From positions 234,501 through 298,500 of the forward strand of contig JAODUP010000021.1 in assembly GCA_025642065.1 (NCBI GenBank): a stretch of 64,000 bases of DNA, given 5' to 3'. Under the pieces are notes generated by a model that saw only the letters and a program-made list of their open reading frames with translations, was not told the origin of the DNA and ran no database searches. The number at the start of each line of letters is the position of its first letter. The stretch's first letter is position 1. This DNA comes from Paralvinella palmiformis (lineage: Eukaryota > Annelida > Polychaeta > Terebellida > Alvinellidae). Shown one piece after another: positions 32,245-45,500 of this stretch. A program made the translations under genes and the position numbers.

Positions 32245-35200
32245 CATTCAATGTCTTGCAAAATATCCGACCTAGGCCTATACTTAAATAGGAGTATGGT
32301 TAAATGAAGGCTTCGCTCTACTGCATATCGAACCGGTTTGCTACGAGTGCATTATGACAAAAACGAACAACACAATGAGTACACCGACTTAACTAGTATA
32401 ACGAATGACACGCTTCAGAAAACTATTTATACGACACGCATTTTATTCAGGAAACAAATGAATACACAACTACAGCTAGCGAGCTAATTAACATACACAT
32501 GTATATGCGTTACAAAACACCAACAACTTTAACATAAAACATCATATTGTGTCATCGTATGTGTAAAACGTACTATTCACAAACGATACAATTGAAAGCG
32601 AGTTCTTAACAGTAAAGCGTGCTGCCCTGTAACATCGGTGGTGGTGGTGGTTGTGGGGGGGGGGTGAACTACAGTACAGGCTTCCGGATTTCGCGATCCG
32701 ATCCCGTTGCAGCCTATGTCTGCGACACGTTTCACACAGCTATCCAATCTCATTTCCCTGGGAATTACTCCCTCGGCCATATGCTATAGGCAAAAGCAGC
32801 GTCGGGTATATGGAAAACAATTACTCGTTTTAGCAAAGCATACGACAAAAGGGACTGGCTTATATTTGGCGCAATAGTTTTAAAATACTGGTCGAAATAG
32901 GTTAGCGAATCTCGAACATACATACTGCCTGCGTAATGTAATAGATCTCCCTCTGCCACGAACCTCCCCCCTCCCGTAAACAAACACGACGAACAAACAG
33001 TTCTTGTGTTTTCGTACGAGTTAAGCTGCTACTGTGGTGAATGACTAACCGAATTAAAAACTGTCAATTTTATTTAACCTCGGTGCTGCTCTCACCTGGG
33101 TAGACGTGACCGGGAACGGATTCCCATGAACAATCAAATAACCAGACCGAAGTATTTCAGGTGGTAACCGGAATTATATACCACGAGCGCCTGGTCTAAT
33201 AATTGTGTTATAGAAGCGATATACACAAAGCCCTTTAATTTCTACGGCTATTTCTTTTTTTGGATGGGGTTGTTGTTGTTTCAGACTAGATGTTTGTAGC
33301 AACATTAAAGAAGCTCTTACTGGACCAGTAGGCAGACAAACCACGACAAAATATTTTTTAAATCTTTACTTCGAATGACCCCAGGCACTACCTATGAACT
33401 GGATCGATAATTCACATTACCACCCGGCTACGATATTTCAAAACGATCGTGCTTGTCTAGTTTTATTGATCTACATAATTATTTTGTCGTGATACTTCGT
33501 CGATATTCCAAAAATCAGACTATAACAAGTTTCGATTAAATAAATGTGTTTGTGGTACCAGGCTGACCAACTTCCAAATGTAGGTCGGCGGAATACTTAG
33601 TCGAGGAGGGGGGGGGGGATTTTACAAACGCACCGAATGTTACAAGCCACTCAAAACAAGATATCTTCGTGTAAGAAAGATGCGGACTATAAACTCCACA
33701 TAGAATCGAACACCCATATTAATCCATCCATCAAGTGAACAAAAACGTCGACATATTTCAGTTTGTTAGTATTCCTTATCACACAGTTTATTTGTAGAAA
33801 ACCACACATGGCATGAAACGATGACTACATGATGATGATTAGATTGTGATGAACATAATAATAAAGATGATGATGCTGCTGATGCTGATGGTGATAATCA
33901 AGACAATTACAGAAATGAATACCTTCATTTTGAGCACAATTATCGTATAATGGTTGATCCGTATTACAAGTCTCTCTATCAGGCTCACACACACACACAC
34001 ACACACACTCATATATATATATATATATATATACACACTGACAGACAATTACCGTACTATTTGGATCAACTCTCAAATATGTCACCAACTTATAATTAGA
34101 ATCCAGACTTTCAGTAAGTCCCGTCTCTCCACATGCCATAACCAACAACAGTGCGTCAACAGAACGCTCCAGCGATCTCAGAAAAAGTCCAATGACACAT
34201 TAACCATTTAAATTGCCAACAGGTTTCACCAAATAGATCAACCAAAAATCTGTTTAACATCTCATAGAAACTAATCTGTGGAGAGTACATCATGCACCCA
34301 TAGAGTATCTGATCAATAATTAACAGCGAATTACAAAACTTTCAAAAATACTGTAATGTGACAGTATCAAAACATGAAATTACACAATTTATTACTAAAA
34401 TAATTATAATTCACAATGCTGGTTCCATGTCTTCAGCCGTTATCCAGTCAGGTGCCATCTGTAAAGGTATCGCCATGACCATGACCAGACCTCACCATCT
34501 AATCTGGACACCAAGTTATTTATATGAAACTAAAAACAATATTCCATTAGAGTAAGCACACAATGACGAATGACACACTTCAAGAAAGGTTCACTTGTAC
34601 CGTCTATGTTGTACAATGATGTACATTTGACAATTGCGCTATACTCAAGACAGTAAGACTTCTCTCATTCCATCTCTGACTCTCTCCCTCGCAGTCTCTC
34701 TCTCTCTCTCTCTCTCTCTATGTCTGTGTGTGTGTGTGTGTCTGTCTGTCTGTCTGTTCGTCTTGGAACATCTTAGGGTGACCAGTAAGAAAGACTTGGA
34801 TTGTTTGCAACGTTTCAGCAGTGATCTAGTACAAGTCCATGCTTCTGGGAACACTGATGCAGTGTCCAAAATGTGCGCGCATGCACGCATACACACATGC
34901 ATGCACATACATACACTCACTTTAGGACAAGAAAACAAGACCGAACACTTCGACCAATAGATTCCAGCCATCCCGAGTCCACTTTCCACGCTGCATAAGC
35001 AATTCTGAGCACATGCAAATAATTCTGTTCGTAGCTGTGCGCTACTCTTGCAGACAACTCAAACAACTATCGTCTTTTTAATCATCTGATGTAGTGATGA
35101 GTACCGGCGTGCCGTGAACTGTCACAGTTAGCCTATCACAGATAACTGAATTCGTATACAGTATATAATGCAACACATTTTGGCAGTGGCCTGTCCAAAA

Positions 35201-35325
35201 TCACAATGCCATTTCCAACACTTCTTCATTTGCTCAACTGCTGCGATGGTAAATGACCGATTTCAGCGTGATCACTGGAACAAAGCTGGAGTGTGTATCC
35301 CCACCGTGGATTCTATGGCTCATTA
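32245..35325. other. Intergenic; downstream of PPP1R10
   Basis: Contains short microsatellites (33985-34032, 34690-34758), two poly-G runs (32656, 33608) and the 3' UTR of PPP1R10. A minus-strand AATAAA is seen at 34393-34388, a possible but distant polyadenylation signal. No other gene seen. Confidence 0.4.
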
Positions 35326-35426
35326 TTATAACGGTGGGCCATTAACACCTGGATGAAGAAACCGGCATGACGGTCCAGCGTGACATCCAGTTGGTGATGT
35401 GAAGAATTTGCAAAGGACCGGTCCAC
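35326..35426 (-). CDS. PPP1R10: PPP1R10 last exon (CCCH zinc finger)
   Basis: Acceptor CGTACCTCCAG. 33 codons then TAA: GGPVLCKFFTSPTGC, HAGPSCRFLHPGVNGPPL. C-x8-C-x5-C-x3-H spacing and the HPGVNGPPL terminus are hallmarks of the PNUTS C-terminus. Found only by extending phase 1 from exon 16. Confidence 0.93.
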
Positions 35427-37099
35427 CTGGAGGTACGATATAAAATAGACATCGTCGTCACAAAAAGCCACGATTTAAAAGTTACACCTAAAATTAATCA
35501 AATATTCAATAACTGTTGTGTCAAATAACACAATTCCATGAGAATGCAATATCAACGGTAGTAATAAGTACGCCCTAAACATCTAATATTTCCAAATACA
35601 GAGAAAGCTTATTAATCAAGAATGATTAAAATGACTGGCTTATTCAAGCACAGTTTAAGATACTTCTATAGATCTGAACTGATGATTTTAACAGCCCAGA
35701 GATCTTTCAGTTACTTGATACGTTACTCAACAGCACCTAATGTAAAACGATTTATTAAAGATTGGCTTCATGTAACGTCTACACACCTCTGCCTCTGCCT
35801 CTAGGACCTGGTCCTCTCATCATCATGCCCGGAGGAGGAGGTCCATGTGGTCCCGGCGGCCTCATCGGGCCCATACGCGGTGGTCCTCCCATACGTGGTG
35901 GGCCGCCAGGCATCATGCCACCTGGACCTTGCCACTGAGGCATCCCAGGTGGACCACGACCCGGCATCCGTGGCCCACCCCGCATATTCTCATTCCACTC
36001 ATCTGGTCTGAGCGGTCGTTCACCTGATAATGATAATATAATAGCATGGCTAATTGTAATGCAAACACTCCGTTTTGTCAGAGGGTGGTTAATTGGCTTG
36101 ATGAAGTGGATGTGATAACTTTACACGAAGGCTGGAAAATGTTGGTTTGCAGTTTTTCACTGGTTATGGCCATCATGACAGGTGCATGCTATTTTTGTAG
36201 ACCCCAATTTAAAAAAGTTTATTTCACACAGTATGTTGAAAGAATTTACAATTAATATATTATTCATCTATGTATGAAAGTTGTAGTGTAGTCCATTGTG
36301 ACATTCAGAATCCTAGATGTTACATGACAGATGTTACACATGATCCAACATGATTTCTAAAATTTAAAGAGGCATATATGGATTCTTGTAATAGCTGATA
36401 TTTAAGTTTTATGTAATACGCGGAGCTATAATTGGAAGATCCCATTTTCCCCTCTGAATCAATTAGTTACACTTACATCCTAATAAAGTCTTCCAATGTG
36501 TTACATTGCATTTATGAAAACATAAAAATTACAGCTGATAGGAAATCTCATATATGTATTACCATGCAAAAATAGGTACGATGTATCATTATAAATAACA
36601 AGGAATTTTTACACTAATACTAAGAAAAACAGAACAATATACAGCAGACAATCTAAGTTAATTAAAGCATGGACTTTACCAATTACTTATAACTGATGAA
36701 AATTAACATGAGTTAATCCACTAGATTCTGTGTATTTCCCTTTAAACAAAACAAGAAATACAAAATATCACACAATTTCTTTTAACACAATTATAATAAT
36801 TTATAAACAATGCTAACATGATATAAACTAACCTGGAAATCTCATAGGCATTCTCATACCAGGACCCTGGGCACGAATTGGGCCCTGACCAGGACCAGGT
36901 GGGATGTGGCCAGGGGGAGCTATACCAAGCAAAGGACCGGAATTGCCCGAACCAGGATACCCAGGAGGTGGAAGTCCAGACATTGAATGGGGCATCATGG
37001 TAAGCATCTGTTTTAGCTGGTCTACTGTGCTATCAGCATATCTACCACCAACCTGAAAATAATTTACAAAACATTAAGAATCTAACAAAATACACTAAA

Positions 37100-37133
<34 letters not shown>

Positions 37134-39465
37134 AACACACACACACACATGCACGCACACATACACACACACCTTCTGTAAACTTTATATGATACAGAAA
37201 AGTAATATGCAGTGAAGCATACAAGTCAAATATATGGTTTAATTTATGATCAAGTACAACAGAATAATTAGCCTACTTGTGGCAGCCACAATTAGATTAA
37301 TCCAATGATGCAAATTAAATCAACAGTTTGTACATAGTGTGTATGATCTACTGATTTAATGGGTCTAACATTGCTGTGGATACTTCTTCGGGTACTGTAC
37401 GTGAGTAGTTGGTTGCAGGCATATTGACAGATGCCCACATCCAGATGTGCATAAGATGCTGGGATTTGTTAAAATCAGCAACACTACTTTTATTGACCTT
37501 TACTACACAATGTTGGTATAAAATGTTACATAGTATTCAGACATCCATCAATAGAAGCATACACTTTACATACACTTTACAAACTCTCACACATTTATCA
37601 TGGTTCCAGACACACTATTATTTTTTTCCCAAGTAGTCACAGCTGGGTGAATGCATTGTTTAGTTTTGAGGTATTGTAACCTGGGATGTATAACAAAAGG
37701 CCGACTCGCTCGAATAAAAGAAAGTGTTCAACCAAAAACATTTTATGGATGGAAGAACCATTTCAAATGAACTGTTAACCTTAAATATTTATCACATAAA
37801 TACAATGAGCTATTCGCATAAAGGCCAACCCCATCTAATCTACACGGCTCATACTAACCTTAAGCTGGTTGAGGAAGATGTCCACATTAGCTGGCAGCGG
37901 TCCCCCGGCTGCATTCATGTCTTGGAGGTCCATGGAAGGTGACCCATCTAGCTCCATCTGGGTCAGCGCAGCCAACATCTGCTTCAACTCGGGTGGCAAA
38001 CACAGACCTCCCTGAGAAATGTCATTGGCCGTGTAGCTGCCATTAGAGAGATCCATGCCATGTCCAGGCTGGTGTGAACTGTTCTCTTTTGCTGCCTGCT
38101 GGGCTAAGCTGGCCAACATTTGGGCTACATCTTCGGGTAATGTGAAACCTTTAGTTGATGGAGGGGGATGAATGGCGTCCAACGTAGACGTGACAGGTGG
38201 TGGATACGACAAGTGTGTTACCTCTCCGCTCTCCCCAGTAACCTGAGGGCATAATATTATAGAAACATGACACAGTAGTAAATAAAACATGGCAAGCATA
38301 ACTAGAACATAGCCAATAAACCAATGGGTTTGACATGACGTATTTTAAACAAAGCAAAATACAATCTACAATCAAAAAGTCTATCATTGCCTACATCTTC
38401 TAAAGGCATCTTCTTTGGTTCCGTCGGTTCAAAGCTCTCTGAATCAGGCTCCTTTGGTGAATCCGGGATCCTTCAAAAAGAAAAGAAAGACAAATTTAAC
38501 ATAAATTATCATTCTAATGATTATAATAGTAATCATAATTATATTAACAATAATGATGAAAGTAATAACAACAATGAGCAAGTAATCATATTATTTAGGT
38601 ATCTGGGATACATTGTGAGGAATTACTGCTTAACGAAATGAGATGCAAGCCAAAATATTTTAGTTAAGTATGAAACAATCCAAAGTCACGAAGATAATCT
38701 GGAGATATAACTACACTTAAGGCAAGACCAACAACAATATTATTATTAAAATTTAGTGGAAAAATCAATATATTTTTATCATTTTTGTTAGATTAATAAT
38801 TTTGTATCTTCTGCATTTTTGAGACTAATGAATGCTAAAACAGGGCCACTTACATATCTTTTGTGAAGTAAAGTGCCTGCAGCACGCCCAGTTCTCTTTC
38901 CTTCTGGCGTTGTTTCTCTTCACTGTTACATCCTGGGATAATGAGTGCCTGAAGATCTGATATTGGCAATGGTCGGTACCAATTCACCTGTTCATCCATG
39001 TTATCGCTGCTACGTTTTCGGACAGACTGCATTGTGTGACGTTCCAACAGCATCTCCTCTCTCTTGATTTCATTAAAATCCTTCATACGGTTTACATTAA
39101 CTGTAATAGAAACAAAAACATGAAAATATGCAATTCAAAAGAATCAGTAAATCACTGGCTGCTTTCTTGGCAATGAATTTAAACAGTGTACACACTTACA
39201 GAGAATAATAAAAAGAATTCTCAATAATCTGACCTCTTTCTGTCTCGTCTAACTCAAAGTAGCGTACAGTCTTTATCACTGCATCATCAGCCCAGTGTAC
39301 TCTCTTTCTTCTCTTTTTTCTCACCATTCCTGGTATTTCAGAACACACAGATCCAGATTCTGAACCTTCTGGCTTGTCAGACTCCCCTAAAAATTGGTTA
39401 AATATATGAAAAGATGTAGGTATAAAACTGTCTATGCCAAAATTGTGTGTGTGTGTTGCATGTGT

Positions 39466-39515
<50 letters not shown>

Positions 39516-42500
39516 TAACATATAAACATGCATATGAGCAGTGTATAAGCAGTTAGTAGGTCTAATAAATTAAAAATGAAGGGACACAAATTTCTGTTGA
39601 TGGAGTTGTTATATTCATTGCAGTGCATTAACTACCCACCATCTTTATTTTCACTCCTGTCATCTTCCTTCATGTCAGTATCTTCATCGGCTGGATTATC
39701 ATCCTCAGCTATCACTTCATCAGTATCATCATGAACAGGTGACATACCATCCTCCTCCTCCTCCTCCTCCTGCTGCTGCTGCTGACCTGTCTCATCACCA
39801 CACTTCAATGTCTCTTTATAGAACTGAAATTCCAATGAACACAAATACAACATCACTCTTCAATGAAAACAAAATGAGACAAGCTTCTCTAGAGACAGAT
39901 TTTCAGTTACCTCTTAATTCCTCAAACTGTAACAGGAAAATGGTTTTAGAAGTAGTTCATATGAATCTAATATCATGAATGGGTTTTCTCAAAATGCTGA
40001 ATATATATTTTTAAATAAGGTACACACTTTCAGTGAACATACAAGACGGTATAAAGATATGAAAACTATTTTCTTATAATGCATATATTTTCCCATATTT
40101 ATTAACTAAATCTTCTAATAACACGACATATATCTTAAAGCAAAACTAGGTGGTTGCCCCAGAGGTGAAACAGTTGTTAGTTACAGAAAAAGAGACACAA
40201 AATTATTTCGAATAGAACCCCTCAAGTGATCTCTACTCACTGAGGGTAGGGTGGGTTTCTTTTCCTCTGGTGAGGTCGGGTTGGGTTTGCTCTGTTATGG
40301 AGTAGAGAATGGAGAGTTATCCAAAGATCAGGATGAGAAATTGATGACCAAGCAGAAGTTTTATAGCAACAACAACCAAAACAGCTCCCAAAGTGTGACT
40401 TTCACTTCATTAAAGATCACCATCCAGCCAGGTCTATTATTTTAGGCAGACGTGCAACATCTACACAAACATCGCACACCGTAATTATCCGATGAGTACT
40501 CACAGACATAACAATGGGCGTCTTCTCATCGGGAGAAGTTGGGCGCTTTCCAGATATTTTTGCTGAAGCAGTGGTGGGTATTTTTTCATTGGACACGCGA
40601 CGCCTTTTGCGCACAGTGTGAGCTGAAGCTGCCTGATTTGTGAGAGCATCAATGAAACTGGAGCTGTCATAAAGATCACTAACTGGAACTGAAAGAGAAA
40701 TAAAACAATTGTGTCGGGGTAGTCAAACACAAAAGCCTACTGCCAAAGAACGGACAGAAGTTCAGTCTAAACAAAGCTAAATTAATTGTTGTTCTACAGC
40801 AATTTTAATGCACGAGGTCGAGTAACTGGATGATAAAATCTCAGAAGGAACAAGCCTATAATGACTAAAATTTCATGAACGAGAAACATATTATTAATTA
40901 TATTACTAGGCTATCAAATATTTTCCAAACAGAACCATGTCATTTTAAACATACGTCGTTTTGGTGATATAAGTTTTATTCTTCCTGGTATTTCTGTAGG
41001 CGAGGTCTGAATGGTGAGCGATGATGGACAACTTGTGGATGACACAACGGGATCTAAATTGGGACGAGGCCGTTTTTCTCCAACAAACGGAGTGGACTTC
41101 ATGATACTGAAACAAGATGAAGGCATTTAGAATTACCATCGATGGGATGATGAAATTTCTTAACAGAAGTGTTTTGTCGAGATATAAAAGTTCTTTGAAA
41201 GATATAAAAGTTCTTTGAAAAGGTGGACAAAATGCATTATTTTATGCAAAACTGTCATACAGATAAACTGCAATTCTTTTCAATTTTGATTCTTTTGGTT
41301 AACTGCAGGTCATATAATTTGTCATTTATATTTTTTAGTACAAAAATGTATGGCCCATTTAGCCTACCATGTGGACAAAAGTGGCCGTGAAACACCAATC
41401 ATCATCATTATCACTACAAAAATGTAATCAACAATAATTTGTTAAATGTGTTGCATTATTTGCCTTAAAGAAAAGTGGATAACTGACTACACAAGTTTAA
41501 TTAAACTAATTCTAGTGTTCCTCAACATTCTGTTCAATTTTGCAATCTATTTCAAGCCTTTGCATTCGACACAAAACCATAGAACCCCCCCAAAAAAAAA
41601 AACATTCCCACCAGCCACAACATTTTGGTAGTTACCAACAAGTTTGTACATTTAAAGACTATCAAATTTTGGCATGTGACGTTTCATATAACTCCTGCCC
41701 AATTTGTTTTTTCAGTTTCATTTCCAATTTAATTTGTCTCCACCAACCAGAGAACTTGAAAGCACGTTCGTAGCATGTGTGCATTAAGTGAGAGTGTGAT
41801 GCAAATGTTAAGATATCAAACTTTTATTTATCATTTCATAATCATTATCATCACCAGTCAATCATGCGAATCTCATTTTTTATTTCAACATCAACAAAAT
41901 TGCACGAGCACACACAATAAACAAATAACAACGATATAACGGACTAACAAAAATATCGTCTATCACAAATGCCATATCTCATCATGAACACATCGGGTGT
42001 TATCACAGGATCAGCGTATATCAAATAATATCACGGGATGATAAAGTATACAAGGAAGGTCAATAAGTCCTTCGGTAAACCTACCTGGGTTTTTTTAACG
42101 GCAATTTTTCCCTGCTGTTCATCGCCAACTTCTTCTTAGACGTTGGTGTCAGTTTACTCTCAACCTCTAAGCCTACAGTAAGGGATTAACGATTCTGTTT
42201 TATATGACATTCTCACACAGAACTACCCATTCATTCATAAATATATACAGAGTATGTATACATCCTTTGTAAACAGTCTACACAAATACATAGGACTTGT
42301 GTGCATGTATGTGCGAGTAGGCATGCATTTGCCTGCACGCACACACACAAATATAAGCACACATAAATTTAAACAATGTTATAAATGTAACAGTAGATAC
42401 AGCTATCTTTTAAGACTTAATTGCTACATCAAATACTACAATACTGTTAAAAAAATGTACTTGCTACATATAATTTAGTAATTTATAGGCAGAACAGTTC

Positions 42501-45500
42501 ACCTTATTTCTTCCAACAAATAGAGCAACTACAGCTATAAATTTGGTTCAGTGTTATCATTACAATTTTAAACAAATAACGCACCTAGTCATCTCTCTAC
42601 TTCTATAAAAGAGTTTATGAAAAACAGCTCCCCAATACAACGAAAAGCTAAATGTGCTGCCATCTAATGGAAATTTTAATTAATAGTGGACAATTTCAAT
42701 AGAAACACGATTGGCTATTCACCGATTAAATTCAAATTTGAAATTCATTAAAGGCACCTTTACAACACCCATTCTGAAATGCTATGGAAAATAATACATT
42801 GCATTAGCTACAAAATCTTTACCAAAATGCCAAAGTTAGCTTCGTGCTTAGCTAACCCTAAAGTAAAAAGCAAATTCTGAAGTGCCATGAACACGCCTTT
42901 TTATTTATTTAATTTTTCAGAAGAATTCTAAATAATTTCATGAATTTCAGTCCTTCTAATTCCATGCATTACCTAACTAAAAGCACAATTTCTTTGCAGG
43001 TTTTACTAACTGTTCGATTTACTTCTAATAAATGAAAAGATGTGTAGTATTTTACTCCAACTCTCTCCTTGTATCTTTTTTTTGCTGTTCAAAGATGTCT
43101 TGTAATTTATTTGTGTACTGTTTTGTGTTATCTCAAAGCTAGTGTTATGAATTTATTCCCAACTGAGCAACATATTTTATTAATCTACCCTTAACTGATT
43201 GTGTAATAAAATGTTCTAGCATGGATTTTAAATACTTTCCATGATCTCACTCATTTATACATTTATCACATGGGTTTCACACAAGCCTGATAACAATGTC
43301 AACACAGATTCCACACAAGGATGACGACAACAACAATGAACATCCTCCTTTGTGTGTCTCCAGCCAGCATGGCCTTCAACATGAACAATGACCTGGCGAG
43401 TATGGCAACTGCCCGCAGCCGTCCTAAACACTGCAGCATTGTAACATCTGGACACGACCTCGCTCTATAAACCACACAACGTCGGCATCATATTCCTAGC
43501 TGCAGCAGCAGCACACCGAGTGCCATACAATTGCCGCAAAATAGGAATCTGTGCATGAAACGATGTCGTCACACAAATGATTGCCACTGGCCGTTTACAA
43601 TTACCAACATTCTCATCATCATTATTACCTGTTGATCTAAACTTGCTAGGTGCCGTTTTAGCAGTTTTTCTTTTAGTCACTAAATTAACACTAGCATTAT
43701 TAGGACTGGTCTCCTTGCTATCATCCATTGTCTTATCATTAGAATCATTAGAATTATTGTTTGGAGACGTTTCTCCATTACTGTCCATCGATTCTCGGCT
43801 ATCGTTGTCCTTCATCAGATTTGATTCACCAGATGCTGAATATTTCTGATGATGTTTTTTAGTTTTCTTCTTCGGCTTCTCTGAAAAAAGAACAATGCAC
43901 ATGTTTGTTAAATTCTTGAAACATGAAAGCAAGAATGCACGCATGCATACAACACTGCGGGAAACATTCTTGTTCCCCTGAGAAAGCTAACAATAGATAG
44001 ACAGACTTCCTTCATAAACAATATCCACAATCTCACAACTCAGATGCAAGAAAATAGCTACACAGTTTAACAGCAGCTATCTTGATTACGAATATCTGAA
44101 CAGCCTCACAATGAGTTGTGTGGGGGAAATATCTAATGAATAATACTAAATTAGATTTGAAAGAGAAAAAAAGGAAATTTGGTAATTGTTACAGCTGCAG
44201 CACAATCCTGCAGCTTCACCTGCCCACATATAGCACACATACCACTGGAACCTTCATTTTTGTGCTTTATAGTCTTCATCCAGCTGTTGACAATGTCATT
44301 GGACAAGTTCTTGACACCTGTAAAATGAGAATAGACACATCTAAGATACTATGATACAATGAAATTTTTACTTTTATCAACTATTTTGTGATCAATGAAT
44401 GCCATGATATCAACTCAATTCCAGAATTGGAATTAATGGGCAATTCTAACATTGGAATTGCTTATTCTAAAAAAATGGAATTGATAAATTTGGAATTGAA
44501 ATTTACTATTAAAAAAAATCAACAAATTAATTTACTATTTAATTTTTTAATTCATAAATATTTCCTACTTGGATTATAAACTATTCGGAGTAGGCATTCC
44601 ATGTAGGTACTCATAGTACCTACCCGAATCACTGATTGGAGTAGGTAATCGGAGTAGGTACGTTAAAGTGTTTGTAAAGCATATAAAAATATATGGAACT
44701 GAATTGGAATTGCTCGATTTGGAATTGACCAAATAGTAATGAGTGGAATTAGAACTGACAAAATGGAACTGACCCAATGTCTGACAAATCTACATAGTTT
44801 TACACAGATTCTTTAACTGTGTGACATATTTCAATGCTCCTCTTCAAGATAATGGTGGCAGTCCCACATTTATATAACACCCATTCACAGTGTTCATCAC
44901 AAGAAATATTCTCCTCAAATACTCTTTAGATAAGCATCATAAAGAAATTCACTACACTAATGTACAGTGCAATATTTTATTTAGTCTCAGCGCAGGACAC
45001 ACCAGGGATACATGATCCAGAGGCTACCACATAGGTAAATCAGACAATCAGCTGAAACACTAAGGTTTACTTCAACATTTGGGGGGGGGGAGAATATGGG
45101 AGAGTTTGCTGCCACTGTAAATACAGTGATCAGTTAACTCGTGTTTAGGTACTGGTTGCAATACTATTAAAATACCTGTGTACACAGGGTCACTTTTCTC
45201 TAATAACATGCTACTTATGGTTATATTATGCACAAAGCCATTTCATAATACAATGAATTATTGTTACACCATAACAGCTTATTTTTAAAAAAATCATCAA
45301 CAGCAAGAAAGCAAATTGTAACACATAATTATGAATACTTGTGTAAATATATTACACAGAAAAGGATTGTCTGAGTAGACACAAATAATTAATACACCAC
45401 CTTGATTTATTAGGTAATTTTTCATACTGAAGTGTATATCTCATTTGAAGTGTATTTCTCAGTTCATTACCATTACCTTCACAAACAAACAACCTTAGTA

